From assembly GCF_000236785.1 (NCBI RefSeq), contig NZ_AGUF01000035.1, forward strand, positions 1 through 64,000: a DNA stretch of 64,000 nucleotides, in the 5' to 3' direction. The position numbers and the translations under genes were made by a program. This document shows positions 26,905 through 35,594 of this stretch, piece after piece. How positions within the stretch are numbered: the first letter of the stretch is position 1; each line of letters begins with the position of its first letter. The notes under the pieces are model-generated. The model searched no databases and was not told the DNA's origin. It worked only from the letters and a program-made list of their open reading frames with translations. The stretch is from Achromobacter arsenitoxydans SY8 (lineage in GTDB: Bacteria; Pseudomonadota; Gammaproteobacteria; Burkholderiales; Burkholderiaceae_B).

Positions 26905-27993
26905 ATGGCGTATCGCAAGTTCTGCGCGGGTGTCGCGGCCGTGATGGCGCCGTGGGCCGCCGACGCGCAGCAAAGCCCTGTGACGCTGTACGGGGTCGTG
27001 GACCTGAGCCTTGCGGGTTTTTCCACGCAGGAACGCGGCACGGCGCTCAATATGCAGTCGGGCGTGCAGTCCGGATCGCGCTGGGGGCTGCGCGGCAGCG
27101 AAGACCTGGGCAACGGCCTGCGCGCGAACTTCCAGCTGGAAAGCGGCATCCTGGCCAACAATGGCCGGTCCGCGCAAGGCGGACGCCTGTTCGGCCGCGC
27201 GGCCTGGGTCGGCGTGTCGGGCGGATTCGGCGACCTGCGGCTGGGCCGGCAGACCTCGGTGTCGTCGGCCACGCTTGCCGACTACGACGCCTTCATGGCG
27301 TCGTATCTGATCACCGGCGCGCAGACGGCGCTGCTGCCCTACAACGCCAACCGTGCGGACAACATGGTCGCGTATTGGAGTCCGTCCGTGGGCGGCTTGC
27401 GCGCCGGTGTCGACGCCAGCCTGGACTATGACGGCGGCGGGGGCTTTCAGACCACTTCCACCAACAAGCTGTACAGCGCCGCGCTGGTCTACGAACAGGC
27501 CGGCTATTCGGTCGCCGCGACCTACGAGGGCGCGCGCTGGGCGGACGGCACGGCGCAGTCGGCCGCCATGGCCCGGGCCGGCGGCGCGCGCCAGCCCTAC
27601 GCCTACACGCTGGCCGGCCGCGCCACGTTCGACGCCTTCACGCTGTACGCGGGCTGGTCCATCATGCGAAACGGATCAACCATTCCGGCCGTGCCGTCGC
27701 CGGGTCAGCGCGTGTATTTCCCGGACAGCACGGTACATGGCGTGATGGCGGGCGCGACGTGGCGCGCGGGCGCCGGCACGGTGATGGCGTCGTGGCAGGG
27801 CAGCCTGCCCAGCGGCGGCGCCCTGAAACGCGAAGGCGCCACGCACACCCAACAGATCTATTCGGCGGGGTATGTGTACGACCTGTCCAAGCGCACCAAC
27901 CTGTACGCCGTTTACGGCTACATGCGGGGCGCCTGGGACGACGCGTCCTGGCATCAATCGCAGTACGCGGTGGGGATGCGGCACCGGTTCTGA
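26905..27993 (+). CDS. Gram-negative general porin
   Basis: This 362-residue outer-membrane porin has a signal peptide ending at ADA (about residue 20), then the family start QSSVTLYG-like (QQSPVTLYGVVDLSL). Further marks are SRWGLRGSEDLGNGLRANFQLE, LFGRAAWVGVSGGFGDLRLGRQ and the C-terminal GMRHRF ending in Phe. It matches the trimeric porins of Bordetella, Achromobacter and Burkholderia. The start at 26905 gives the signal sequence. It ends eight bases before a convergent gene, with no visible terminator between. Pairing with a DUF1624 gene may be chance. Confidence 0.93.
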   Translation: MAYRKFCAGVAAVMAPWAADAQQSPVTLYGVVDLSLAGFSTQERGTALNMQSGVQSGSRWGLRGSEDLGNGLRANFQLESGILANNGRSAQGGRLFGRAAWVGVSGGFGDLRLGRQTSVSSATLADYDAFMASYLITGAQTALLPYNANRADNMVAYWSPSVGGLRAGVDASLDYDGGGGFQTTSTNKLYSAALVYEQAGYSVAATYEGARWADGTAQSAAMARAGGARQPYAYTLAGRATFDAFTLYAGWSIMRNGSTIPAVPSPGQRVYFPDSTVHGVMAGATWRAGAGTVMASWQGSLPSGGALKREGATHTQQIYSAGYVYDLSKRTNLYAVYGYMRGAWDDASWHQSQYAVGMRHRF

Positions 27994-28001
27994 CGACAGG
28001 T

Positions 28002-28970
28002 TCAGTACGCCTTGCCCGAGATCTGGTCGGCGTACTTCAAATCCAGCCACTTCCCATCTTGAGGAATCCGGTCCAGGTTGCCCAGGTCGATCTGGGTCTG
28101 GAGCGCATCCGTCAGGGCTTGCTGCGGCACGGCCACGGAATCGGCGAAGACGCCGTCGTCGATCAGGCGCTGCACCGATGCGCGCACCACTGCCGGATCC
28201 AGGTTCGGGAACAGCTTCAGGCCGCTGGCCACTGCCGCTGCCGGGTCCTTGTGGATGGCCTTGAGGGCGCGGTCGATGCCGGACACGAACTTCTGCGAAA
28301 CCTGCGGCGGGATGTCCTGGCGGGTGGAGATGGCCGAGAAGGTGTAGGGACCGATCTCGCGCGAGAACGCCGATACGACTTTGTAGCCCTGGGCCTGCGC
28401 CTGCGAGGCGCCCGGTTCATAGAGCACGGCGCAGTCGGCCTGGCCGGAACTCAGCGGGCCGATCTCGTTGCCCAGGGGCACTTCCAGCAGGTTCACGTCG
28501 CGCTTGGGATCCAGGCCCGCGTTCTTGACCAGCTTGATGAAGGCCGACGAACTGGTGGTGGGCATGGCGCCGGTGGCGATGGTGGCGCCCTTCAGGCTCT
28601 TGAAGCCGTCGAACGCAAAGGCCGGCTTGCAGGTCAGCCACACGCCCAGGCGGTTCAGGGTGCCGCCCACGACCTTGACCGGCGCGCCGCGCCCGAACGA
28701 GATCGCGGTCCATTCGGGCCCGTGCAGCGAGAAGTCCGCGCTCTTGGATATGACGGCGGCCAGGGCGTTGGTCGACGACGAAGCCACGTCGATGCGCACG
28801 TCCAGTCCCTCGTCCTTGAAGTAGCCGTGCTCTTCGGCAAAGTACACGGGCAGGTAGAACACCGATTTGAAGGCGGCGGATACGACGGCCTTGTCGTTGG
28901 CCATCGCGGACACGGACAGCAGGGACGCGGCCGCGGCGGCGGCCAGGCGCAGGGGGAATTTGATTGTCAT
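28002..28970 (-). CDS. NMT1/SsuA-type ABC solute-binding protein
   Basis: The 322-residue periplasmic protein has a signal peptide (MTIKFPLRLAAAAAASLLSVSAMA). Its fold is that of the nitrate/taurine/thiamine-precursor group: SVFYLPVYFAEEHGYFKDEGLDV, the switch SLKGATIATGAMPTTSSSAFI, and ADCAVLYEPGASQAQAQG. It is last in an operon with the ATPase and permease upstream. The start at 28970 places the signal peptide at the N-terminus. Ligands in this family include sulfonates, nitrate, pyrimidines and aromatic acids; I cannot choose. Confidence 0.88.
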   Translation of the reverse strand: MTIKFPLRLAAAAAASLLSVSAMANDKAVVSAAFKSVFYLPVYFAEEHGYFKDEGLDVRIDVASSSTNALAAVISKSADFSLHGPEWTAISFGRGAPVKVVGGTLNRLGVWLTCKPAFAFDGFKSLKGATIATGAMPTTSSSAFIKLVKNAGLDPKRDVNLLEVPLGNEIGPLSSGQADCAVLYEPGASQAQAQGYKVVSAFSREIGPYTFSAISTRQDIPPQVSQKFVSGIDRALKAIHKDPAAAVASGLKLFPNLDPAVVRASVQRLIDDGVFADSVAVPQQALTDALQTQIDLGNLDRIPQDGKWLDLKYADQISGKAY

Positions 28971-28999
28971 GAGGGTTTTCAGCGGCGCGAGGGCGCGCT

Positions 29000-29854
29000 T
29001 CACAGTTTGAATTGAGTGGCGTAGGTCTGGTCTTTCCAGCGCAACAGGCGCTTTTCGGCGAAGTCCACGCCGGCGTACAGGACAAAGCCCAGCAGCATCA
29101 GCGAGAAAATCCCCACCCAGACGGTGTTCAGGTCGTACAGCGACGAGGCGACGAAGATGACGTGCCCCAGCCCGTACTTGGACGAAATGAATTCGCCCAC
29201 GACCGTGCCCACCAGCGCGAAGCCGATGTTGATGCGGAACGTGGCAATGATGGCGGGCAGGGCGGACGGCACCACGACTTTGGCGAAGATCTGCCGCTTG
29301 GTCGCACCCAGCGACACCAGCATCTTCTGGATGTCGGGGTCGGTGTCCTTGGCGGCCTGGAAGGCGGCCAGCAGGGCGACGATGGAGGTCAGCGAAATAG
29401 ACAGCGCCACCTTAGAGATCACGCCGGTGCCGAACCACAGGATCACCAGCGGCGCGAACGCGATCTTGGGCACGCTGTTGATCGCAACCAGGAAGGGCTC
29501 GACCACCTTGGCGGCATAGGGCGAATACCAAAGCGCCAGTCCCGGAACGGTGCCCAGCACGGTGCCGACGACAAAGCCCGCGGCCGACGCCCACAACGTG
29601 TAATTGGCGTGTTCCCAGAGTTCGCCGGACAGGATCATCTTCCAGGCGGCCTGGACGATGCCCGCCGGCGAGCCGAACAGGAATCCCGACACGGCGCCGG
29701 CCCGCACACCCGCTTCCCAGGCGCCGAACAGCGCCGCAAGAATCAACAGCTGGGTAGCCAGGACGGGGACGCGAAAACCGGATGGGCGGGCCGGGGATGC
29801 GGCGGGCGCGGGCACCGGCGCGCCCCGCAGGGTGGTAGCAGTGGTCTGGGTCAT
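29000..29854 (-). CDS. ABC transporter permease (SsuC/TauC type)
   Basis: This 284-residue inner-membrane permease has about six segments. The coupling loop reads QKMLVSLGATKRQIFAKVVVPSALPAIIATFRINIGFALVGTVVGEFISSKYGLGHV, of which the EAA-like core SLGATKRQIF contacts the ATPase. Its start overlaps the ATPase stop as ATGA. It works with the binding protein encoded 29 bases downstream. Confidence 0.92.
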   Translation of the reverse strand: MTQTTATTLRGAPVPAPAASPARPSGFRVPVLATQLLILAALFGAWEAGVRAGAVSGFLFGSPAGIVQAAWKMILSGELWEHANYTLWASAAGFVVGTVLGTVPGLALWYSPYAAKVVEPFLVAINSVPKIAFAPLVILWFGTGVISKVALSISLTSIVALLAAFQAAKDTDPDIQKMLVSLGATKRQIFAKVVVPSALPAIIATFRINIGFALVGTVVGEFISSKYGLGHVIFVASSLYDLNTVWVGIFSLMLLGFVLYAGVDFAEKRLLRWKDQTYATQFKL

Positions 29855-30648
29855 GCGGCAACGCCTTCCTTGCGGGCGGTCTGTATGTCGAGTTCCTGGC
29901 ACAGCAGGTCGAAGTAGCCGGGAAAGCGGCTGTCGTGGCGCGCTTCCAGCGGCGAGCGCGTGCCCAGTTCGATGTCGTGCACGCTCTTGAGCCGGCCGGG
30001 TCGCGCGCTCAGCACGAAGATGCGTTCGGACAGGGCGATGGCCTCGTCGATATCGTGGGTCACCAGGATCACCGTCTTGCCCTGCTTGCTGACCGTGTCG
30101 GCCAGCATGGATTCCAGGAACAGGCGCGTCTGGTAATCCAGCGCCGAGAATGGTTCGTCCAGCAGCAGCACGTCCGGGTCGGGCAACAGGGTGCGGGCCA
30201 GTGCGACACGCTGGCGCATGCCGCCCGATAGCGCCTTGGGGTAGCTGTCCTGAAACGGCAGCAGGCCGAAGGTGTGCAGGTACTCGCGCGCCCGCTCGAC
30301 GGACTCGGCCTTGGGCGCGCCACGGATTTCCAGGCCGACCAACACGTTGTCCAGCACGGTGCGCCAGGGCATCAGCAGGTCGCGCTGCAGCATGTAGCCG
30401 ACGCGTCCGCGCAGGTTGGGCAGGGCCGCGCCATCCAGCGCGATGGTGCCTGCGTCGTGTTCCAGCAGGCCGGTCAGGATGTTGAACAGCGTGGACTTGC
30501 CGCAGCCGGACGGGCCAATGATGCTGACGAATTCGCCGCTGGCCGCATTCAGGCTGATGTCGTCCAGGACCTGGACGGGGCCGGCGTCGGTGTGAAAGCG
30601 CTTGGAGAGATTACGGATCTCCAGCTTGAGGGCAGGGTTAGGGCTCAT
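29851..30648 (-). CDS. ABC transporter ATP-binding protein (SsuB/TauB type)
   Basis: This 265-residue ATPase has Walker A GPSGCGKST, Q-loop MLQRDLLMPWRTV, signature LSGGMRQRVALARTL and Walker B VLLLDEPFSALD. The Q-loop LLPW-type wording is typical of nitrate/sulfonate/taurine importers. I took the start at 30648 (MSPNPALKLEI) because longer versions add an Ala/Arg stretch foreign to the family. It follows the AhpD-like gene by 22 bases and overlaps the permease gene. Confidence 0.93.
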   Translation of the reverse strand: MSPNPALKLEIRNLSKRFHTDAGPVQVLDDISLNAASGEFVSIIGPSGCGKSTLFNILTGLLEHDAGTIALDGAALPNLRGRVGYMLQRDLLMPWRTVLDNVLVGLEIRGAPKAESVERAREYLHTFGLLPFQDSYPKALSGGMRQRVALARTLLPDPDVLLLDEPFSALDYQTRLFLESMLADTVSKQGKTVILVTHDIDEAIALSERIFVLSARPGRLKSVHDIELGTRSPLEARHDSRFPGYFDLLCQELDIQTARKEGVAA

Positions 30649-30670
30649 CTTGAAACGACTGCACGCCGCT

Positions 30671-31255
30671 TCAAGCCGCGCCATGCTCCAGTTCAAGCGC
30701 CACCACGTCTTCCTGCGGCACTTCCAGGGCTTCGTTGAAGCGCTTGAAGAAGCTGCACAGGGCGATGCGGATGGTCAGTTCGACGATCTGTTCTTCGCTG
30801 AAGAAGGACTGCAGCTTGCGGTAGAACTCGTCGCTGACCTGCGCCGGCGTCAGCGTGACCAGCACGGCGTAGTCGCGCACCGCCAGGTCCTGCTCGTCCA
30901 GGCCGGGCACCTGAGGCTCCAGCAGGCGGTCGATGGCCTCTTGCGAAATCCCGTGCGCGGCCAGCTTGGGCGTGTGCAGCGTGACGCAGTAATGGCACGC
31001 GTGCGCCTTGGACGCCGTCAGCAGCGCAATTTCCAGATGACGCGGCGAGATCAGCCCGTCTTCGCGCGACTGCACCAGGTATGAGAAGAAGTGCTTTAGC
31101 GCAGGCGGCCGCGGCGCGAAGGCGCTCAGCATGTTGGCGTAGGGGCCATAGTCCTGCAGCAGTTGGTTGTAAAGGGCGGCGGTGGCGGGATCCAGCTTGG
31201 CGGGATCCAGGGGAGTCAGGCGTGACAAGGCAATTCCAGCGTAAGGGGACAACAA
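30671..31255 (-). CDS. AhpD-like carboxymuconolactone decarboxylase family protein
   Basis: The product has about 194 residues and belongs to the CMD/AhpD fold, shown by the motif KAHACHYCVTLH, a CxxC with a following His. Members act as alkylhydroperoxidase partners, decarboxylases or peroxidase-like enzymes. The only fitting starts are TTG codons: 31255, preceded by AGGA at a good distance, or 31228. It is the first gene of the operon with the SsuABC-type transporter, so it may act on the imported compound. The catalytic role is not determined by the motif alone. Confidence 0.8.
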   Translation of the reverse strand: MLSPYAGIALSRLTPLDPAKLDPATAALYNQLLQDYGPYANMLSAFAPRPPALKHFFSYLVQSREDGLISPRHLEIALLTASKAHACHYCVTLHTPKLAAHGISQEAIDRLLEPQVPGLDEQDLAVRDYAVLVTLTPAQVSDEFYRKLQSFFSEEQIVELTIRIALCSFFKRFNEALEVPQEDVVALELEHGAA

Positions 31256-31310
31256 CGCTGGAATCCTAAAAGACCTGGGACCGCGTGAAAAATACCGATA
31301 TCACATATGT

Positions 31311-31325
31311 ATATGGGCATGCCCA
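31311..31325. promoter_or_regulatory. Palindrome TGGGCATGCCCA in the AhpD/ABC operon promoter region
   Basis: A perfect 12-base palindrome lies at 31314-31325 within a short A+T-rich stretch between the SDR stop and the AhpD-like start. The half ATATGGGCATG (31311-31321) recurs inverted at 40799-40809, before the next large operon on this strand. Confidence 0.35.
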
Positions 31326-31387
31326 CGCGATAGGGGGCATCGCGCGGGCAGCGGCGCTGGGTTGATTCGCGGCAATGGTTCGCTGCG

Positions 31388-32161
31388 CTACAGGCGCTGT
31401 CCTCCTGTCGCATCAATGCTTTGTCCGGTTACCCAGCGCCCTTCGTGCGAGGCCAGGAAGGCGACGATGTCGGCGATGTCCTCGGGCTGGCCCACGCGGC
31501 CCAGCGCGATGCTTTGCGCGATGACGCGGCTGAGTTCGGGATCGCGCGCGCGCTGGTTCAGGTCGGTGGCGGTGGCGCCGGGCAGCACCGCGTTCACGGT
31601 GATGCCGCGCGCGCCCAGTTCGCTGGCCAGCAGCAGGGTCAGGGCTTGCAGACCCGCCTTGGCCGGCGCGTACACGCTCATCTCGGGATAGGCGGCGCGC
31701 GTGCCCATGGACGAAATGTTGATGATGCGCCCGCCGTCGCGCAGGAAGGGCAGGCTGTGCTGGATCAGGAAGAACGGGGTCTTCAGGTTCACCTGCAGCA
31801 CTCGGTCGAAGTCCTCCGGCTTCACTTCCGGCAGCCGCGCGCGCAGGCCGACGCCCGCGTTGTTGACAAGGATGTCCAGGCCGTCTTCTCCCGTGCGTTC
31901 GCGCAGGGCCGCGCTGGCGTTCGCGGCCAGCGCGGCGGCGGCATCCGGATCGGCCAGATCGGCCTGCAGGGCCCAGGCCTGGCCGCCAGTCGCCTCGATC
32001 AGGCCGACGACCTCGGCGGCGGCGCTGGCCGCGGCGTTGTAATGCACGGCGACGCGCGCGCCGCGGCGGCCCAGCGCCAGCGCAATGGCGCGGCCGATGC
32101 CGCGGCTGCCGCCGGTGACCAGGGCGGTCTTGCCGGCCAGGGAATCGGGTGCGGCGCTCAT
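31388..32161 (-). CDS. SDR-family NAD(P)-dependent oxidoreductase
   Basis: This 257-residue classical short-chain dehydrogenase has the cofactor loop TGGSRGIG (residues 16-23), NNAG, the catalytic Ser in INISSMG and the YAPAK (YxxxK) pair. It would oxidise or reduce an alcohol or ketone with NAD(P). The start overlaps the stop of the CoA ligase as ATGA. It is the last gene of the nine-gene operon running from 40725. The C-terminal WVTGQSIDATGGQRL is the usual SDR ending. Confidence 0.93.
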   Translation of the reverse strand: MSAAPDSLAGKTALVTGGSRGIGRAIALALGRRGARVAVHYNAAASAAAEVVGLIEATGGQAWALQADLADPDAAAALAANASAALRERTGEDGLDILVNNAGVGLRARLPEVKPEDFDRVLQVNLKTPFFLIQHSLPFLRDGGRIINISSMGTRAAYPEMSVYAPAKAGLQALTLLLASELGARGITVNAVLPGATATDLNQRARDPELSRVIAQSIALGRVGQPEDIADIVAFLASHEGRWVTGQSIDATGGQRL

Positions 32162-33699
32162 GCGGCCTCCTTCTCGGGTTGGTGCCATTCTTGTCGGGCT
32201 TCCAGCTTGCGGGCCTGCAGCAGCAGGGCGTTGCGGTCGACCTTGTTGGTGCCCGCCCACGGCAGGTCGTCCACGAAGCGGATGCGGCGCGGATGCTGGT
32301 ACGCCGGACCATGGGCCAGCGCATGGCGCTTCAGGGACTCGGCGTCCAGCGTGCTGCCCGCGCGGCGCACCACGAAGGCGACGGGGATGTTGCCGCGTTC
32401 CTCGTCCGGCAACGGCACTACGCAGCTCTGGCGCACGTCGGGATGCGATTCCAGCAGCTTCTCGACTTCGACGGGGTAGATGTTCTCGCCCGAGCACACG
32501 AACATGTCGTCGGCGCGGCCCACGAAATAGTAGAAGCCGTCGCTATCGCGGCGCATCACGTCGCCGCTGTAGTACCAGCCGTCGCTCAGCACCTGGGCGC
32601 TTTTCTCTGGCAGGTTGTGATAGCCGCCGAGCACCGCCGGATTCTTCATCAGCAGCACGCCTTCGTCGGGGCCGGTCCCGCCCGCCAGGCGGACCTGGTT
32701 CTGGTCCAGCGGATAGCCGACTGCGAGCGGCGGCGTGGGCAGGCCGCCCGGGTGCGGGCCGAACACGGCCGGGCCGGCTTCCGTGGTGCCGTAGCCGTGG
32801 GTGATGCGCACCTGCGGCAGCGCCTGCTGGATGCGTTCGTACAGGGCCACGGTCATGGGGGCCGAACCCAGCATCACGCGTTCCAGCGCCGACAGGTCGC
32901 GGCCCTGCAGCAGCGCGGGGTCCTTGACCAGCCGCGCGAACATCGTCGGCACGGCCGTCAGAACGGTGATGCGGTGGCGTTCCAGCGCGTCCGCGTAGGC
33001 CGCCGCGTCGAACGCGGGCTGGATCACCAGCAGGCTGTTGCTGGCGAAGGCGCGCTTGGCCATGAAGAGGCCATTCATGTGGAACAGCGGCTGCGCCAGC
33101 AGGTAGCGCGCCTGATTGCCCGCGGCCGCAGCCGGACTGGCGGTGGTGGTCAGCGCCCAGAGCTGCCCGGCGTGGGTCAAGGGCACGCCCTTGGGCTTGC
33201 CGGTGGAGCCGGAGGTGTACAGCATCTGCGCAATGTCGTGCGGGGCCGGCGTGACGGCCGTGAACCGGGCGGGCGCGATCTGCGCGGCAAAGCCCTGCGG
33301 GCCGGTGTCGTCGAAGTCCAGGACCGGCACGGTCGCTTCGAAGGCCGCGCGGCGCGGGCCATCGACAAAGGCCAGGGCGATGGCGGCATCGCGCAGCACG
33401 TAGTCGATGTTCTCCTGGGACTGTTTGATGTTGATGGGCACGGCCACGAAGCCGGCGCGCATGATGCCGAAGTAGGCGATCAGGTATTCGGCGCGGTTGA
33501 GCGCGGCGATGGCGACGCGGGCGCCGGGCTCCAGGCCGCGCGTGGACAGCCACGCGGCCACGCCGCCTGCCAGCCGATCGGCGTCGCCGTGCGTCAGCCG
33601 CAGCGGCGCGTCGGGCAAGCGCAGGTCGTCGATGGCGGGCAGGTTGGCGGGCAGCCGCGGATCGGCCAGGTCGCCCAGGTTTTTGAGGGGATGGGTCAT
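32158..33699 (-). CDS. AMP-binding acyl-CoA synthetase
   Basis: The 513-residue ANL-family ligase has the phosphate motif LYTSGSTGKPKG, THGYGTTEAGP, and the hinge/aspartate region SGDVMRRDSDGFYYFVGRADDMF. The C-terminal part contains GENIYPVEVE and the lysine in WAGTNKVDRNAL. It activates a carboxylate as its CoA thioester. Its position after a dipeptide-type ABC importer and before an SDR suggests it acts on a compound imported and cleaved by this operon. The substrate is unknown. The start 27 bases after the DppC-type gene fits the family N-terminus. Confidence 0.92.
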   Translation of the reverse strand: MTHPLKNLGDLADPRLPANLPAIDDLRLPDAPLRLTHGDADRLAGGVAAWLSTRGLEPGARVAIAALNRAEYLIAYFGIMRAGFVAVPINIKQSQENIDYVLRDAAIALAFVDGPRRAAFEATVPVLDFDDTGPQGFAAQIAPARFTAVTPAPHDIAQMLYTSGSTGKPKGVPLTHAGQLWALTTTASPAAAAGNQARYLLAQPLFHMNGLFMAKRAFASNSLLVIQPAFDAAAYADALERHRITVLTAVPTMFARLVKDPALLQGRDLSALERVMLGSAPMTVALYERIQQALPQVRITHGYGTTEAGPAVFGPHPGGLPTPPLAVGYPLDQNQVRLAGGTGPDEGVLLMKNPAVLGGYHNLPEKSAQVLSDGWYYSGDVMRRDSDGFYYFVGRADDMFVCSGENIYPVEVEKLLESHPDVRQSCVVPLPDEERGNIPVAFVVRRAGSTLDAESLKRHALAHGPAYQHPRRIRFVDDLPWAGTNKVDRNALLLQARKLEARQEWHQPEKEAA

Positions 33700-33726
33700 G
33701 GAGAAAATTCTCGAAAAGGCTGCGGC

Positions 33727-34614
33727 TCAGCGCTTTTGCAGCTTGGGGTTGAGCGCGTCGTTCAGGCCGTCGCCGACCAGGTTCAGCGACAGCACGGTGA
33801 GCATGATGGCCACGCCGGGCACGGCGCAGATGTACCAGGAGGACCGGATCAGGCTGCGGCCTTCGCCCACCAGGCGGCCCCAACTGGCGATGTTGGGATC
33901 GCCCAGCCCCAGGAAAGACACCACTGACTCGTACAGGATGGCGCCGGCAACCACCAGCGACGACATGACGATGACGGGCGGCAGCGCATTGGGCAGGACT
34001 TCGCCGGCCACGATGCGCAGCGGGCTCATGCCCACGGCCCGGCAGGCCTGAACGAATTCGCGTTCCTTGAAGGACAGGAACTCGGCGCGGGTCAGGCGCG
34101 CGATCGGCGGCCAGGACACCAGGCCGACGGCCAGGGTGATGTTCTCGATCCGGGGGCCCAGCACCGACACGACCGTCAGCACAAAGACCACGTTGGGGAT
34201 GATCTGGAACAGCTCGGTCAGGCGCATGAGCGCCTCGTCGATCCAGCCGCCCGCCCAGGCGGCGGCTGCGCCCACGCTTACGCCGATCAGCGTGGCGGTG
34301 GCCGCGGCCACCAGGCCGATCAGCAGGGTGGCGCGCGCGCCGTGCGCGATCAGCGCGGCGATGTCGCGGCCCATGGAGTCGGTGCCCAGCGGAAAGCGCC
34401 AGGACTCGAACGGCCAGATCTCGGGCGCGCCGACGATGCGCAGCGGGTTGACAGGGTAAATCCAGTCGGCGCCGGCGGCCACCAGCGCCACCAGCAGCAG
34501 GACGACCGCGCCGGCCACCGCGCCGCGGTTGCGGGCAAAGCGCGCGGCGAAGGAATCGGGGCGGCGGCCGGGGGCCGCGCCCGCGAGGGCGATTGCAGCA
34601 GGGGTAGCGGACAT
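33727..34614 (-). CDS. Dipeptide/oligopeptide-type ABC permease (DppC type)
   Basis: This 295-residue permease has about six membrane segments. The DppC hallmark PLGTDSMGRDI is near residue 75, and the coupling loop is FVQACRAVGMSPLRIVAGEVLPNALPP. It is the second channel subunit of a dipeptide/nickel/opine-type importer with the gene one base upstream. No ATPase (DppD/DppF) gene is present in this operon. Confidence 0.92.
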   Translation of the reverse strand: MSATPAAIALAGAAPGRRPDSFAARFARNRGAVAGAVVLLLVALVAAGADWIYPVNPLRIVGAPEIWPFESWRFPLGTDSMGRDIAALIAHGARATLLIGLVAAATATLIGVSVGAAAAWAGGWIDEALMRLTELFQIIPNVVFVLTVVSVLGPRIENITLAVGLVSWPPIARLTRAEFLSFKEREFVQACRAVGMSPLRIVAGEVLPNALPPVIVMSSLVVAGAILYESVVSFLGLGDPNIASWGRLVGEGRSLIRSSWYICAVPGVAIMLTVLSLNLVGDGLNDALNPKLQKR

Positions 34615-34615
34615 G

Positions 34616-35587
34616 TCAGGCAGCCTTGATGCGCGGATCCAGCCGCGTATAGGCAAGATCCACAATGATGTTGGCGATGATGACCACGACGGAGCTGAGC
34701 ACCAGGATGCCCAGCACGACGGGGTAGTTGCGGCTCATGACGCTGTCGAACAGCACGGCGCCGATGCCGGGCCAGCTGAATACCGACTCGATCACGATGC
34801 TGCCGCCCAGCACCGCGCCAAGCTGCAGGCCCAGCAGGGTGGCGATGGGCAGCACGGCATTGCGCAGGATGTGGCGCAGTACGACCGCCGAGCGGGTCAG
34901 GCCCTTGGCGTAGGCCGTGCGCACATAGTCCATGCGGCTGACTTCCAGCATTGAGGCGCGCATCACGCGGGCATAGGCCGCCGAATAGAACAGCCCAAGC
35001 GCCACGGCCGGCAGCGCCAGGTGGTGCAGCACGTCCAGCGCCTGGCGCCAGAGTCCGCCGTCCAGGCCGATGGTGACCATGCCGCCCACGGGAAACCAGC
35101 CCAGCTTCACCGAAAACATGATGATCAGCATGATGCCCAGCCAGAAACTGGGCGCGGCGAAGCACAGCACCGCGAACGCGGACACGGCGCTGTCCCACCA
35201 GGTGTTGACCTTGATGGCCGACACGATGCCGGCCGCCACGCCCACCAGCACGGCGATGGCGATGCTGGCCAGCATCAGCACCAGCGTGGCGGGCAGGTGG
35301 GCCAGGATCACGTCCAGCACCGGCAGGTTGTGCCGGTACGAAAAGCCGAAATCCAGCCGGGCGACCGACCCGATGTACTTGAGCAATTGCACCGCGGGAG
35401 GCTGGTCCAGCCCGTAAGTGACGCGCAGCCGTTCGATCAGCGCCGGGTCGGTGACCTGCTGTTCGGCCGTCATGACGTCCAGGAAGGTCCCCGGCACGGA
35501 CTGGATCAGGGCAAAGTTCAGCACCACCACGGCCAGCAGCAGCGGGATGGCCTGAAGCAGGCGTCGCGAGATCAGGCGGATCGGCAT
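34616..35587 (-). CDS. Dipeptide/oligopeptide-type ABC permease (DppB type)
   Basis: The 323-residue permease starts MPIRLISRRLLQAIPLLLAVVVLNF and has the DppB features LRVTYGLDQP, LDFGFSYRHNLPV and the coupling loop DYVRTAYAKGLTRSAVVLRHILRNAVLP. It begins seven bases after the binding-protein stop and ends one base before the DppC-type start. Together they form the channel of a family 5 importer. Confidence 0.93.
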   Translation of the reverse strand: MPIRLISRRLLQAIPLLLAVVVLNFALIQSVPGTFLDVMTAEQQVTDPALIERLRVTYGLDQPPAVQLLKYIGSVARLDFGFSYRHNLPVLDVILAHLPATLVLMLASIAIAVLVGVAAGIVSAIKVNTWWDSAVSAFAVLCFAAPSFWLGIMLIIMFSVKLGWFPVGGMVTIGLDGGLWRQALDVLHHLALPAVALGLFYSAAYARVMRASMLEVSRMDYVRTAYAKGLTRSAVVLRHILRNAVLPIATLLGLQLGAVLGGSIVIESVFSWPGIGAVLFDSVMSRNYPVVLGILVLSSVVVIIANIIVDLAYTRLDPRIKAA

Positions 35588-35594
35588 GGCGGAC